DNA from: an uncultured Bacteroidota bacterium
GTDB taxonomy: Bacteria; Bacteroidota; Bacteroidia; Bacteroidales; F082
NCBI GenBank assembly: GCA_913055825.1
Contig: CAJXKB010000007.1
Location: forward strand, 1 to 64,000
Reading direction: 5' to 3'
Length of the DNA stretch: 64,000 nt
In this document: one piece after another, positions 63,996 through 64,000 of the stretch
Layout: each line of letters begins with the position of its first letter
Numbering within the stretch: position 1 is the first letter of the stretch
The notes under the pieces: model-generated
What the model was told of the DNA's origin: nothing
The model's input: the letters and a program-made list of their open reading frames with translations, nothing else
Database searches by the model: none
Made by a program: the position numbers and the translations under genes

Positions 63996-64000
63996 AAAAA

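Larger units (their letters stand above)
63691..64000. other. Upstream region of the split-Soret-like gene and window end
   Basis: AT-rich, no gene seen. It contains an 18-base direct repeat (63797-63836) and, at the very edge, a long inverted repeat (63946-63995). The promoter of the minus-strand cytochrome must lie here. Confidence 0.5.

Overview
The window reads as a chromosomal segment of a Gram-negative member of the Bacteroidota, most likely class Bacteroidia. Three observations support this: a type IX secretion core (porP/sprF-gldK-gldL-gldM-gldN), a protein ending in a type A T9SS sorting domain, and many genes preceded by the Bacteroidota -7 box TAnnTTTG. Several genes appear to use TTG starts. 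No tRNA, rRNA or CRISPR array was recognised.

Layout. 1-1300: the N-terminal part of a secreted TPR protein running off the left edge, then a GC-rich structured element that looks like a non-coding RNA. 1.3-18 kb: housekeeping and envelope genes (ahcY, an AI-2E family permease, topA, an arginase-fold protein with a degraded metal site, ruvC, two membrane/glycosyltransferase genes, ispD, an OstA-like protein, an MCE protein, an N-acetylmuramoyl-L-alanine amidase, an LptD-like protein). 18-24 kb: the T9SS core. 24-44 kb: recG, a C-terminal processing protease, a GT9 glycosyltransferase, an MlaE/MlaF-like ABC pair, a pterin pair (PTPS/QueD family plus folE), fabD, tyrS, a SirB1-like protein, GT2, a thioesterase, a threonine-dehydrogenase-like gene, cysS, an acyl-CoA synthetase and recJ. 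A heptamer tandem array lies between cysS and the acyl-CoA synthetase.

44.7-56.6 kb holds the most unusual system. It is one long, tightly packed operon: a dihydroorotate-dehydrogenase-like flavoprotein, then Mrp antiporter-type subunits (E, F, G, a DUF4040 protein, an E/B fusion, C, D), a second large antiporter-like subunit, and NuoH-, NuoB-, NuoC- and NuoD-like subunits. The last gene fuses a NuoI-like 2[4Fe-4S] domain to a GltD/NfnB-like FAD/NAD(P)H module. The order matches archaeal Mbx/Mbs complexes rather than Nuo. The NuoD-like subunit keeps only part of the Ni-Fe ligand set, and the NuoB-like subunit has three of the four usual cluster cysteines. I infer a cation-translocating ferredoxin:NAD(P)H oxidoreductase, not a hydrogenase.

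56.65-57 kb: the 3' remnant of a group II intron on the minus strand (end of the reverse transcriptase/maturase ORF, domain V, domain VI). 57.1-61.5 kb: a cytochrome module (seven-haem c-type cytochrome with membrane anchor, four-helix cytochrome b, Crp/Fnr-family regulator, mono-haem lipoprotein, DUF5777-like beta-barrel candidate, class I cytochrome c). 61.5-62.4 kb: decayed coding fragments, one with a haem motif. 62.6-63.7 kb: a minus-strand split-Soret-like c-type cytochrome with a Tat-like signal and a T9SS C-terminal domain, which ties the electron-transfer genes to the secretion system. All functional statements rest on reading motifs by eye; no database search was run.
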